Below are positions 1-7,932 of a stretch of DNA of 10,440 nucleotides, one piece after another; position 1 is the stretch's first letter; every line of letters begins with the position of its first letter. The position numbers and the translations under genes were made by a program. The notes under the pieces were generated by a model, which saw nothing but the letters and a program-made list of their open reading frames with translations, did no database searches and was not told where the DNA came from. The stretch is taken from contig USAR01000038.1 in NCBI GenBank assembly GCA_900552605.1, positions 1-10,440 of the forward strand, in the 5' to 3' direction. This stretch comes from an uncultured Oscillospiraceae bacterium. GTDB lineage: Bacteria; Bacillota; Clostridia; Oscillospirales; Acutalibacteraceae.

Positions 1-3000
1 CGGGATCGAATGTCGGGTCGGTATATTTACCGTATACCTGGAATGCGTGAATACGCGGATAAACGTGGTTTTGATTAGCGTTAATTTCACCTGAGCCCTT
101 GCCTGTGGTACAGGTCGGGTCGTAAATACGAATACCCACAAAGCGACCCTTGCAATCGTCAGGACGCTTTGCTTGGTCGAAGCAGATAACGTTCAGCCTT
201 GAATAGTCGCCGTCGGCATATGCTTCAAGGTTGTCAACGCTTACATAGAAATTGCTTTCGTCATAAAGCGTTTTTGCATCGTTACCTACATATACATCGT
301 ATCTTCCAAGCGCCCAGATTGCGTTGCTCGGGAACGCAAGCTTGATGTTATCAAGCATTGCTTCGCTTCTTAAGTCGTAATAGATGTCAAGGTACATGGA
401 ATTTGCAACAATGTTATCTTTGCTTGAAGTGTTGTAGTATTCTGCTTTCTTGTAATCCTCATTGTATGAACCGAAAGAGGCGCTGGAAATCATAGCCTGC
501 GTTGAAAGATCATCGTCATACATATGAGAAACTTTGTCGGGCGAAACACCGCCTGAGGTTTCCTCTTCAAACTCGTCTACCGAATGCAGGAACAATTTCG
601 GGAGTATTTTGTTTTTAACAAGGTCGGTCTTGCCGGTGAGGCTGACGCCTGCCGGAAGGGAATCGCTGCCCGATCTTGTTACTTCACTGAACTCAACCGG
701 AACCTCTTCGGAAGAACCGATTGCAGCAACCTCATTTAAACGCGGGTAAACTTCGTGTCCTCCGTCGTGATCGGTCCAAAACGGAGAACAGCAAGGATCA
801 AGCACACGGATACCAATGCTTCTTACATTCTCAATAGGAATATCAAATGTAATGGTATTGCTGCGTTTTCCGCTTGAGTTATCAACGGTTTTTACAAGGT
901 TTTCAGCCTTGTAAAGAGCCTTTGTGGTGGTCTTATCGGAAACGTAGATTTGATATTTCTTTGTTCTTAAGCCCTCTGACGCCGAGTGTGCGACAAACAG
1001 CTTTTCGAGAGTAACCTTTTTATCGCTGAAGATGAATGAGAAATCGGTGTAAACCGTGCCTTCATCAATTCCGTGACCTATCCATTTCTTGTTGCCCTTG
1101 AGGTCGTTGGTAGCAAACTGCAGCTTGCCGCCCTTGCTTCCTGTGTGGGCACCTGTTGACAAATCACCGTCGGTGATGTTGGCAACATTGGTACATCCGC
1201 CTGCAGAAAGATTTTCTCCCGGGTTAGTGGTAACAACGCTCGGGACGATTCCCTTAAGAACGTTGTTGCCTGCGGGGATTTCAAACTTATCGTCGTCGTC
1301 CTCGCCCGGCTGCTGCGACGGGTCATAGTCGCTGCCTTCTGTTCCGTAAACGTTGAATTCGTAAATACGGAAGTAGGAGTTAACGGGATCCGCACCGGAT
1401 CCGTTCGGATCAAAGCCCTCTGTGCGCTGTGCTTTTGTTATGCGCATTGCAACATACTTTGCCTTGATGCCTGCCAAAGTAAAGGTTTGTGCACGTTTTT
1501 GTGCGCTGTTTTTGTAGGTATACAACTTGTTGCCGTCGGAAAACAGTGTATTTACATCGTCCCCCGCGTACAGGCTGTATTCACCGGTCATAAGATCAAC
1601 ATTCGGATGGTTGTAAACCAAGATCTTGTTAACGGTTGCAGTACCCTTAAGATTATAAACTATATCAACATATCTGTCGGTATAGAATTTAATGGGTCTT
1701 GTGCCCTGTTCCGCAAACGGTGTGGAGCCGTTGTTGCCCTCGGCAGATGTTGTGAGGTCGTTATCATACCATCTTGTGGGCGGGGAGACAATTGATACCT
1801 CATTACGGTTTGAGCCGTTATAATAGTAAACCTTGTGAGAAGCAACAACAGATGTATCTGTCGGAGCAGAAATGCTGTCTGCCTCTGCAACGGTTACATC
1901 GTCGCTTGTGAATGTACCGTATACGCCGAACTCAACCAATCTCGGGTAAATAAGATTGGGTGCATATTTACCGTATCTGCTCAATTCATCTGTTGTTGTG
2001 CAGGCTGTTATACGCAGTGCAACATAGCGTGCAGATACCTGCTTCAAGGTGTAGTGCTGAGTATAAGTATCTCTTGCGGCAGGGTTGTGAGTGTAAAGCG
2101 GTTCGCCGTCAAAAAGTGTATCTCTGTCGTTTCCTGCATACAGCTTGTAAGCCATATTCCAATTGCTGTTAACAGCAGAGGAAACTACGATATCGCTGAT
2201 TTTTGTTGACCCATTTAAGCGATAGATAACGTCTGCATATGCACTTCCGTCGGTATAGATGCCCTCTGTCTTGTTATCGTCTGAAACCTTTGCGAAAACC
2301 GCAGCGCCCCGGAATTCGAGCTTATCGTCATCGGTAACCGAGGTTGTGTTATCTGTAAGTATATCCAAAATCTCGCGCTTTTTGCCGTCGACTACCGCGT
2401 TGGTGTAACCGGAGGCAACAGCGTCGCTTGTTGCTGTTGCAGCTTTTGCGCGCAGCTCGAGCGATTTAACAGCGCTTGTTTTGCCGCTTACCGCATAAAG
2501 CCTGTTAACAGAATCCGCAAGTGTGATCTTTTCAACCGATGCTCCGTAAACATTAAACTCTGCAAGACGCAGGTAATAGTTACCGGGATCGCTGTTCCAA
2601 GTGCGGTTTGCGCAGACATCGTCTGTTACAAGCGCAACATAGCGGGCGTCGATAGCGGTTGTAAGGTTGATAACCTGACGCAGTTTACCGCCTGTTGAAT
2701 TGATTATTGCAACAAGGCTGTCATCCTTGAACAGATCCGCCTTTGTTTCGGAAGCGTAAATTTCAAATGAGCCAAGGCGAATATTCTCGTTTGTATGATT
2801 TAAAACAAAGAACGAATTGATTGATTTAACCTCGCCAAGATCATAGGTTACATCGTAGTAGTAACCTTCAGCCTTGGTGTGATACATAATGTTGCTGCCG
2901 GATTTATATGCAATTGCATTTGCTCTGTTGGTGCCGAATCCCACGTCACCGGTGTAATAAGTTAAATTCGTGCCGTCGTGCAAAGATGACTTTTTACCTT

Positions 3001-4558
3001 CTTTGTAATCCGGACCGAGCTCTGTACCGGAAGGGTAGTGGTATGTAACAACCGGGTCAAACTTAGAGTCGCCTGCAGGCACAAGACTTGTGCCTGTGGG
3101 GAATGTTTCGTCATTATCGTTTGTTAAGGTATAGTCGGCCTCCTGTGCAGTTTTTGTGCCGTAAACGCCGATCTCTGCCACACGTGCAACAACATACTCA
3201 TACGTATATGTTATCTTGGACGGTAAAACAGGTACAAGCACCTTAAAGCCGATGTAATTTACATCAACTCCGTCAAACGTGCCGAAGGAATATACCTGTC
3301 GTTTTTTTACATTGTTTGTATCGTTTGTGTAAGTGAATACTTTATTAGACTCACTGTAAAGCTCTGTTTCATTGTCTGCTGCATAAATTTCGTACTTTAG
3401 CGTTGACAACACTTCATTTCCGCTACCTATATACAGCAGCTTTTCAGGCTTAAAGTTTTTGGCAAGCTTAAAAGTATAAGCAGTATATGTATTTGTGTTG
3501 TCTTCAAAGAATTTTTGGCGAACGGAAGCGTCCGTTGTGCTCCAAGCAGAGCTTTGCTCCTCTTTGATATAGCGCCAAGCCCGACTTGCAGCCATATAAT
3601 CGGGTGTAGTATTAACATCACCGTCAACAGATTGATAGCTCACCTTACCGTCTGCCATAGCCTCGCTTACGGTTTTAACACCGTTGTTGAACATTGCGGC
3701 AGTAGCTGTGGCATACGCCTTTTCGCCGATGTCTGAAGGAATTTCCCGCGCAGTGTCGTTATTTTCAAGTGTAACTGTTGCGGAAGCATAGTCGCCGTAA
3801 ACGCCTATACCGCATATTCTTGTGTAAAGTATATCCGCACCGTTAACCTTTACAAGCTCCGCATAATCGTCGGCATTGAGTGTGCTTATCGGCTGATAAA
3901 CACTTATACCGACAAAGTTGCGGTTTTGCAGCTTGTTATTCTTAACCTGAACGTCGATAAGGCGTTTTGCGTTAAGACCTGTCGCGGTATTATCGATAAG
4001 TGCAACCGAATTTGCTGCCGAGAAGAGGTCAGCCTCATCAACAGAAGCAAAAATCTCGTACTTACCAAGCCTCATAACGGGATTGTAGGAGTGCCCGCCC
4101 AAAACGATATCCTTAATATTGGTTGCCGATTTTAACGGAAGTGTTATATTAAGGCGGCGAACCGAGCCGTCGGTATACCAAGTGCCGACTGCGGCGGTAT
4201 CTTTAGAATTTGTTTTGTAGCCTTCGTTAATATCATAGAAGTCTGCTTGCGAATACTTAATTTCAGCGCTTCTTGAATATGTAAGATCCTTGAAATTCGA
4301 CGGATTTAAGATTATTGAATCCTTAAATGTTGAACCGCCGTCCTTTGTGAACTTTGCGGTAATGTCGCCGACAGGAACGCTGCTTGAAGATTGCGTTGCA
4401 AGCTTTGTGGGATCGTCTGCCGTTACAACGGCGTAATCCTCGCTTGAAAGAGCGAACGAGGGAAGAAGCTCGATTGCGCCCGAGAAAACGGAAACGACCA
4501 TAAACAGTGTTAAAACTGCCGCGGTAATTTTTGTTGTTACTTTATACCTTTTAACCAT
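1..4558 (-). CDS. Giant secreted protein with seven discoidin/CBM32-like repeats (3' end beyond window)
   Basis: The frame is open from the ATG at 4558 to the left edge, giving 1519 visible residues and no stop. The start follows an AAAGGAG site by 8 bases and begins a Sec signal peptide: basic MVKRYK, a hydrophobic stretch at about residues 13-29, and possible cleavage after Ala36 (SFA/LS). Seven units of about 190-230 residues follow. Each has a strand like YEIYA/YSLYAG, then ARYVALRI or RFVGIRI, and closes with a motif like RLxEFxVYG (ends near residues 255, 467, 672, 881, 1072, 1281 and 1510). This pattern is typical of F5/8 type C (galactose-binding-like) domains, which bind glycans or matrix. 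An acidic linker (about 1071-1090) separates units 5 and 6. No catalytic domain is visible in these 1519 residues. It is probably co-transcribed with the upstream glycosidase gene. Binding to sugars is inferred; the ligand and the missing C-terminus are unknown. Confidence 0.9.
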   Translation of the reverse strand, partial: MVKRYKVTTKITAAVLTLFMVVSVFSGAIELLPSFALSSEDYAVVTADDPTKLATQSSSSVPVGDITAKFTKDGGSTFKDSIILNPSNFKDLTYSRSAEIKYSQADFYDINEGYKTNSKDTAAVGTWYTDGSVRRLNITLPLKSATNIKDIVLGGHSYNPVMRLGKYEIFASVDEADLFSAANSVALIDNTATGLNAKRLIDVQVKNNKLQNRNFVGISVYQPISTLNADDYAELVKVNGADILYTRICGIGVYGDYASATVTLENNDTAREIPSDIGEKAYATATAAMFNNGVKTVSEAMADGKVSYQSVDGDVNTTPDYMAASRAWRYIKEEQSSAWSTTDASVRQKFFEDNTNTYTAYTFKLAKNFKPEKLLYIGSGNEVLSTLKYEIYAADNETELYSESNKVFTYTNDTNNVKKRQVYSFGTFDGVDVNYIGFKVLVPVLPSKITYTYEYVVARVAEIGVYGTKTAQEADYTLTNDNDETFPTGTSLVPAGDSKFDPVVTYHYPSGTELGPDYKEGKKSSLHDGTNLTYYTGDVGFGTNRANAIAYKSGSNIMYHTKAEGYYYDVTYDLGEVKSINSFFVLNHTNENIRLGSFEIYASETKADLFKDDSLVAIINSTGGKLRQVINLTTAIDARYVALVTDDVCANRTWNSDPGNYYLRLAEFNVYGASVEKITLADSVNRLYAVSGKTSAVKSLELRAKAATATSDAVASGYTNAVVDGKKREILDILTDNTTSVTDDDKLEFRGAAVFAKVSDDNKTEGIYTDGSAYADVIYRLNGSTKISDIVVSSAVNSNWNMAYKLYAGNDRDTLFDGEPLYTHNPAARDTYTQHYTLKQVSARYVALRITACTTTDELSRYGKYAPNLIYPRLVEFGVYGTFTSDDVTVAEADSISAPTDTSVVASHKVYYYNGSNRNEVSIVSPPTRWYDNDLTTSAEGNNGSTPFAEQGTRPIKFYTDRYVDIVYNLKGTATVNKILVYNHPNVDLMTGEYSLYAGDDVNTLFSDGNKLYTYKNSAQKRAQTFTLAGIKAKYVAMRITKAQRTEGFDPNGSGADPVNSYFRIYEFNVYGTEGSDYDPSQQPGEDDDDKFEIPAGNNVLKGIVPSVVTTNPGENLSAGGCTNVANITDGDLSTGAHTGSKGGKLQFATNDLKGNKKWIGHGIDEGTVYTDFSFIFSDKKVTLEKLFVAHSASEGLRTKKYQIYVSDKTTTKALYKAENLVKTVDNSSGKRSNTITFDIPIENVRSIGIRVLDPCCSPFWTDHDGGHEVYPRLNEVAAIGSSEEVPVEFSEVTRSGSDSLPAGVSLTGKTDLVKNKILPKLFLHSVDEFEEETSGGVSPDKVSHMYDDDLSTQAMISSASFGSYNEDYKKAEYYNTSSKDNIVANSMYLDIYYDLRSEAMLDNIKLAFPSNAIWALGRYDVYVGNDAKTLYDESNFYVSVDNLEAYADGDYSRLNVICFDQAKRPDDCKGRFVGIRIYDPTCTTGKGSGEINANQNHVYPRIHAFQVYGKYTDPTFDP
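22..341 (-). repeat. Paralogous segment, left copy (seventh discoidin unit of the left protein)
   Basis: This stretch aligns base for base, without gaps, to 10121-10440 (constant offset 10099). Shared peptide landmarks are SNxIWALGRYDVYVGND, NVICFDQ, RPDDC, YDPTCTTGKG and NQNHVYPRIHAFQVYG. By hand count 84 of 108 residues match. Divergence is concentrated around left-protein residues 1442-1453, just before the NVICFDQ motif. It marks the left gene as a duplicate of the gene at the right edge. Confidence 0.9.
29..4330 (-). repeat. Seven diverged tandem domain repeats within the left coding sequence
   Basis: The closing VYG-type motif of each unit lies at 3794-3802, 3158-3166, 2543-2551, 1916-1924, 1343-1351, about 716-721 (variant AIG) and 29-37. 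Spacing is therefore about 570-685 bases. Units share a fold-type pattern rather than near-identical DNA, which indicates old internal duplication, not recent expansion. Units 6 and 7 differ most from the others: they carry NITDGDLST and MYDDDLSTQ openings and Cys-containing DPCC or DPTC motifs. The upper boundary is approximate. Confidence 0.75.
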
Positions 4559-4566
4559 TATCGAAA

Positions 4567-4573
4567 CTCCTTT
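4567..4573 (-). promoter_or_regulatory. Ribosome binding site of the left discoidin gene
   Basis: Minus-strand AAAGGAG lies 8 bases before the ATG at 4558 and only two bases beyond the stop codon of the upstream glycosidase gene (4576-4578). This fixes the start of the signal peptide. It suggests that both genes lie on one transcript and that translation may be coupled by terminating ribosomes. Confidence 0.9.
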
Positions 4574-4575
4574 CC

Positions 4576-6939
4576 TTAAACTATGGTAATAACCGCAACT
4601 GTGAAGCGGTTTGTACCCTTAATTGTGCCGCGAAGCGTTATAACGTCGCCGACCTTTGCGTTAGCAGCAGGTGTATAGCTTATTTCGGTGCCCTTTGCGT
4701 TTTGCGAAACCGTACCGATATCGGCTGTTCCGTCAAGCTTGCGCTCGGTCTGCTTTCTCGGGACTTTCTTGTCGTACACAATAACATCTGAATACGAGGA
4801 GATCTTCCACTGAACTATGTCGGACGCGTCGCAATCTGTAAGCTGTGCGGTAAGCTTGAGGGTCTGATCCTTCAAAACATGGCTTGTAACAGACTCCGTT
4901 GTGCCGTCCTCTGCAAAAACGCCTACCTGCTTAAGCGGTTTAACGGTTGAGAAGAGATATACGCCGTAGTCGCCGTTAATATCGTAAGAGAAGCTGCGGT
5001 CAGCTCTTATAACATCTCTTGCAACGGGGATTGTTGTGTTTGCATCCTTTTTGATGTTGTAATCAAAGACATAAACATAAAGGTCGCGGTTGCCGAGAGC
5101 CTTTTTGAGGTTAACCTTTAATGTGCGGTTTACGGAATCCTCGTTAGCCTCAACATACAGTGCAAAATCGTTACCCTTTGTAAATGCCGATGCGCGGATA
5201 TCGTCGCCGGTCCACTCGATTTTGTGCGAGCTTGCGCCGCGCGGAATATAATTGTTGCGCATTGCATAGAGGTAGTATTTATACATTATCTTGTTAACGT
5301 TAGCTTCCGTGCCCGGAGTGTACCAAGCGGCAGAGTCGCCTCCTGCCGGGTCGAAACCGATCGGGTCGGGGAGATAGCCGCCTGTGAACGACCAGTCGAG
5401 CTGCAAACGGCAGCCGTTGTTGGACGCTGCGATAAAGTATGCGGAATAAGAGTTGGTCCAGCCTGTGTTATCCGGATTTTTGCTGTTCCAAGCGTACTGC
5501 TTGTCACTGGTCAAATCTTTATCTGCACAATAGTACTCGGTAACGTACATCGGCTTTTTATAGAATCTGTTGCACATTGCAAAGATTTTGCAAACGCCCT
5601 TGTAAGCGTCGCCCTTGGGGTCGCCGTCAACATACGCATTATATCTTGAGCCGTAGCCGAAGTATCCGTGCAAAGAAAATGCGTCGAAAATCTCAGAGTG
5701 ATTGATGTTGAGGTACTGCGTTACATACTTTTCGTCAATAATGTTCATACCGTCGGAGTTTTCAGCGCCCCAAATCTGCACTTTCTTAAGCCAACCGTCG
5801 GGGTCGCCGCCCTTTCCGCCTTTAACATATGCGGATTTGGACTGGTTATGAAAAACATTGTAAACCTCTTGCATCATTGCAGCCCAATAAACGCGCTTGT
5901 CGCCTATTGTTGCAAAGTCCCAGGTGCTGCGCCATGTAGCGTCCTCAACACGGGCAGGCTCATTATAGAATGTAATGGTGTTAACATTCTTAAGTCCTGC
6001 TTCATAGTAGCAATATTTATACATTGCGGCTGCTGCGTCGGCATATTGCTTTATGTCGCGCGGTGCGCCCATACGTGCTCTTGAGGGTTCTGCCGTAAAC
6101 CAGGACTGAAGTCTTGTTGCAATCTTCCAGCCGAACGAAACCTCAATGTCCGTACCGGCTTCGTCCAGCATTTTCCAATAGCGAATGCAGGAACGGAAGT
6201 GCTCGTTGTTGAAATCGTATTTTCCGGCATAGTAGTTCTTATAATCGGGATTAGATTCCCAATCAATCTCATATTTCTCGTAATCGTCGCCGGCTTCATC
6301 GGTCATCATCCAATCTATCTGGAACCAAGACCTGCCGTATGCGCCGTGGATATCGTTGTATCTCTTTGCCGAGATCTCGCCTGCATATCCGAAATTAAAC
6401 TGAGTTGATCCGAGCTGTGTTGTGTAGTTCCAATATGTAGGATAGAAGTTACAGCCGGCACCGAGGATATTATCGAATAAAACGCCGCTTTCACGGTTAT
6501 CAACGGTTATTGCACGTGTTGCACCCGACGCCTTTTTGCCGTACATCATAACATAAGGCTCGTCGGAATACTTCTTTTCGTTATCGTCGATATCGTTGAT
6601 ATCATCGTCGTTAATATCCTCGCCCGGGTCATCCGGATCGATATCAATTCCTTTATATTCCATCTTTTCGCCGCGGCTGATAGCGCCGTCGGTCAAAGGC
6701 CTTTCAACAACAACCGTGTATGTAGGGTCGCTGTCGGTCGGCTCGTCAATATCGCCGGTGTCATCAGTCGACGAATTATCGTCTGACGGTGTTTCGTCGC
6801 TTGTTTGCGATTGGCTTGAGGTTTTGCTTTCGGTCTTTTTAGTGTCTTTCTTGCAGCCTTTAAAGTTGCAGCCCACAAGACCGAAGCACAAAGCAAACAC
6901 AAGCAAAAACGCCAAAACTCTGGAAACATTTTTCTTCAT
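4576..6939 (-). CDS. Secreted lipoprotein, putative clan GH-A glycoside hydrolase
   Basis: The protein is 787 residues from ATG 6939, which has AAAAGGAG 8 bases upstream and starts a lipoprotein signal (MKKNVSRVL, hydrophobic core, lipobox LVGC, lipidated Cys24). A Ser/Thr/Asp-rich linker (about 32-72) and a very acidic DIND-type stretch (about 99-120) lead to a (beta/alpha)8-like domain at about 150-565. Clan GH-A marks are TFYNEP at 323-328 (Glu327, candidate acid/base), LHGYFGYG at 423-430, and MYVTEYY at 464-470 (Glu468, candidate nucleophile). They are spaced about as expected for strands 4 and 7. Residues 575-665 look like the beta-sandwich common after such barrels, and about 669-787 looks Ig-like. 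It probably hydrolyses glycosidic bonds of an external polysaccharide at the cell surface. I cannot assign a family; GH39, GH30 or GH5-like relatives are candidates. It heads the operon with the discoidin gene downstream. Confidence 0.85.
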   Translation of the reverse strand: MKKNVSRVLAFLLVFALCFGLVGCNFKGCKKDTKKTESKTSSQSQTSDETPSDDNSSTDDTGDIDEPTDSDPTYTVVVERPLTDGAISRGEKMEYKGIDIDPDDPGEDINDDDINDIDDNEKKYSDEPYVMMYGKKASGATRAITVDNRESGVLFDNILGAGCNFYPTYWNYTTQLGSTQFNFGYAGEISAKRYNDIHGAYGRSWFQIDWMMTDEAGDDYEKYEIDWESNPDYKNYYAGKYDFNNEHFRSCIRYWKMLDEAGTDIEVSFGWKIATRLQSWFTAEPSRARMGAPRDIKQYADAAAAMYKYCYYEAGLKNVNTITFYNEPARVEDATWRSTWDFATIGDKRVYWAAMMQEVYNVFHNQSKSAYVKGGKGGDPDGWLKKVQIWGAENSDGMNIIDEKYVTQYLNINHSEIFDAFSLHGYFGYGSRYNAYVDGDPKGDAYKGVCKIFAMCNRFYKKPMYVTEYYCADKDLTSDKQYAWNSKNPDNTGWTNSYSAYFIAASNNGCRLQLDWSFTGGYLPDPIGFDPAGGDSAAWYTPGTEANVNKIMYKYYLYAMRNNYIPRGASSHKIEWTGDDIRASAFTKGNDFALYVEANEDSVNRTLKVNLKKALGNRDLYVYVFDYNIKKDANTTIPVARDVIRADRSFSYDINGDYGVYLFSTVKPLKQVGVFAEDGTTESVTSHVLKDQTLKLTAQLTDCDASDIVQWKISSYSDVIVYDKKVPRKQTERKLDGTADIGTVSQNAKGTEISYTPAANAKVGDVITLRGTIKGTNRFTVAVITIV

Positions 6940-6947
6940 AAGCTTAA

Positions 6948-6955
6948 CTCCTTTT
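6948..6955 (-). promoter_or_regulatory. Ribosome binding site that fixes the lipoprotein start
   Basis: Minus-strand AAAAGGAG lies 8 bases before ATG 6939. An in-frame TTG at 6963 would add eight residues (MSTKGVKL), but it overlaps the upstream side of this site and has no site of its own. Only the ATG gives a standard lipoprotein signal length. Confidence 0.9.
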
Positions 6956-6999
6956 GTTGACAATCTCTTTTAATAATAATGTTAGATTTGCGGCGATCA

Positions 7000-7073
7000 G
7001 CGAGCTTTTGGTTTAAAACCGCCTCGGGCAACAACTGACCTTTTTGCCTTTGGTAAAGCACGGAGACGCTCGC
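7000..7073 (-). promoter_or_regulatory. Foldable 5' leader of the lipoprotein gene (possible structured RNA, unassigned)
   Basis: Read on the minus strand, GCGAGC (7073-7068) can pair with GCTCGC (7005-7000), closing a domain of about 62 bases. Inside it, GGCAA can pair with TTGCC, GGTTT with AAACC, and ACC with GGT. The element ends about 60 bases before the ATG, where a cis-regulatory RNA would sit. I compared it from memory with common riboswitch cores (c-di-GMP-I, preQ1, THF, ZTP, guanidine) and saw no clear match. A chance fold is possible. No terminator-like T-run follows it before the gene. Confidence 0.3.
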
Positions 7074-7640
7074 GTTATATATACATATAAATAAAGCGCC
7101 ATGGTTGCTGTGCAGATGATTTTAAAAAATTACAAAAAACAAGTGCAATTCAAAAATCAGTGCAAAGCAACGCATATTAACCAATCAACCATATTCTTAG
7201 TAAAAACATTATACAACTTATTAGTCAAAAAAGTTATTATCAATAATTACAATTTAATGCAGTGAATTTTATGCATTTTTACCAAATGATTTGTACTGTT
7301 TTTTCACTTAATAACGATATTTCAGAGTAAATTCTTAGTATGAAATTGCTTTTTCTTTTGTTTTTTTAATGCCGATTTTTTTGGACAATTTTAATAAAAT
7401 ATTACCTTTTAACGAGAAAAAATATCTGAACTCAAATTACACTGCGTTTCTTTTTTTGCTTTTTTTACATTATAAATTGTGTAAACTTCGCAATTTGTTA
7501 AGCTTTTATGGGATTAACCCGACGCCATTTGCGGTTTGTATTTTTACCCTTCGGCTAAGGCAAGCGATAATAATCCGAATCTGCCTAAGGCATTTGATTG
7601 CACATATCGGCTATAAGATAAACGCTGCCTGACCTCGGCC
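7074..7640. other. AT-rich intergenic stretch, no gene recognised
   Basis: This stretch is strongly AT-rich and full of A and T runs up to about 7500, then of mixed composition. The only sizeable open frame (87 codons on the plus strand, 7369-7632) has no ribosome binding site and starts in a T-rich run. Its translation is hydrophobic and basic, without recognisable features. A small palindrome, TGCCTAAGGCA, occurs near 7580. It probably holds the promoter of the minus-strand lipoprotein gene. Confidence 0.6.
7199..7228 (-). promoter_or_regulatory. Weak candidate promoter for the glycosidase-discoidin operon
   Basis: On the minus strand a TTGACT box (7228-7223) is followed after 18 bases by TTTACT (7204-7199). 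A perfect TATAAT lies between them at 7213-7208, but only 9 bases from TTGACT and without its own good -35 box. Either would give a leader of roughly 250 bases that includes the 7000-7073 fold. In DNA this AT-rich such boxes arise by chance. Confidence 0.22.
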
Positions 7641-7689
7641 GAATCTAATAAAACTATACTCCGACGTTTTTAAGCTTTGTTTGAAAAAT

Positions 7690-7842
7690 TCGGTAAGCCG
7701 CAGTGCGAGGGCGCACGGCGGATCGCTGCCGTGCCGAGCGCGCGGCGAGGACTCTCAAAAACTTTTAGCCGCCGTCGGGAAAGCTCGGTAAGCCGCAGTG
7801 CGAGAGCGCGCAGCGGAACGCTGCCGTGCCGAGCGCGCGGCG
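7690..7842. repeat. GC-rich 58-base direct repeat, two copies
   Basis: Copies at 7690-7747 and 7785-7842 match at 54 of 58 positions and are separated by 37 bases. Both begin TCGGTAAGCCGCAGTGCGAG and end GTGCCGAGCGCGCGGCG. The first copy holds a 7-base-pair hairpin (GCACGGC 7713-7719 with GCCGTGC 7728-7734). In the second, substitutions shift this to CAGCG-GAA-CGCTG. The composition contrasts sharply with the AT-rich DNA next to it. It resembles interspersed palindromic (REP/BIME-type) intergenic elements, but the family is not recognised. Confidence 0.85.
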
Positions 7843-7932
7843 GAACATCGCTGTCTTTCCGTTTAGCGGTTAGGTTTCCCGGCCTGCAGTAACAGTTACC
7901 CTTGTTTAGCACTTTGACTCATCTTGTAATCC

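Noticed and set aside
5224..6084. Plus-strand open frames inside the glycosidase and discoidin genes
   Set aside because: They are antisense shadows of the long minus-strand genes, without ribosome binding sites or domains.
6940..6963. TTG start eight codons upstream for the lipoprotein
   Set aside because: The ATG at 6939 has an ideal ribosome binding site and gives a standard lipoprotein signal; the TTG has no site of its own.
7000..7073. ZTP (pfl) riboswitch, suggested by CCGCCTCGGGCA on the plus strand
   Set aside because: The motif has an extra C, the upstream half of the pfl consensus is absent, and no plus-strand gene follows.
7369..7632. 87-codon plus-strand open frame
   Set aside because: It has no ribosome binding site, starts in a T-run in AT-rich DNA, and gives a hydrophobic/basic translation with no recognisable domain.
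7690..7842. CRISPR array
   Set aside because: There are only two 58-base repeats with a 37-base spacer, the repeats are imperfect, and no cas genes are present.
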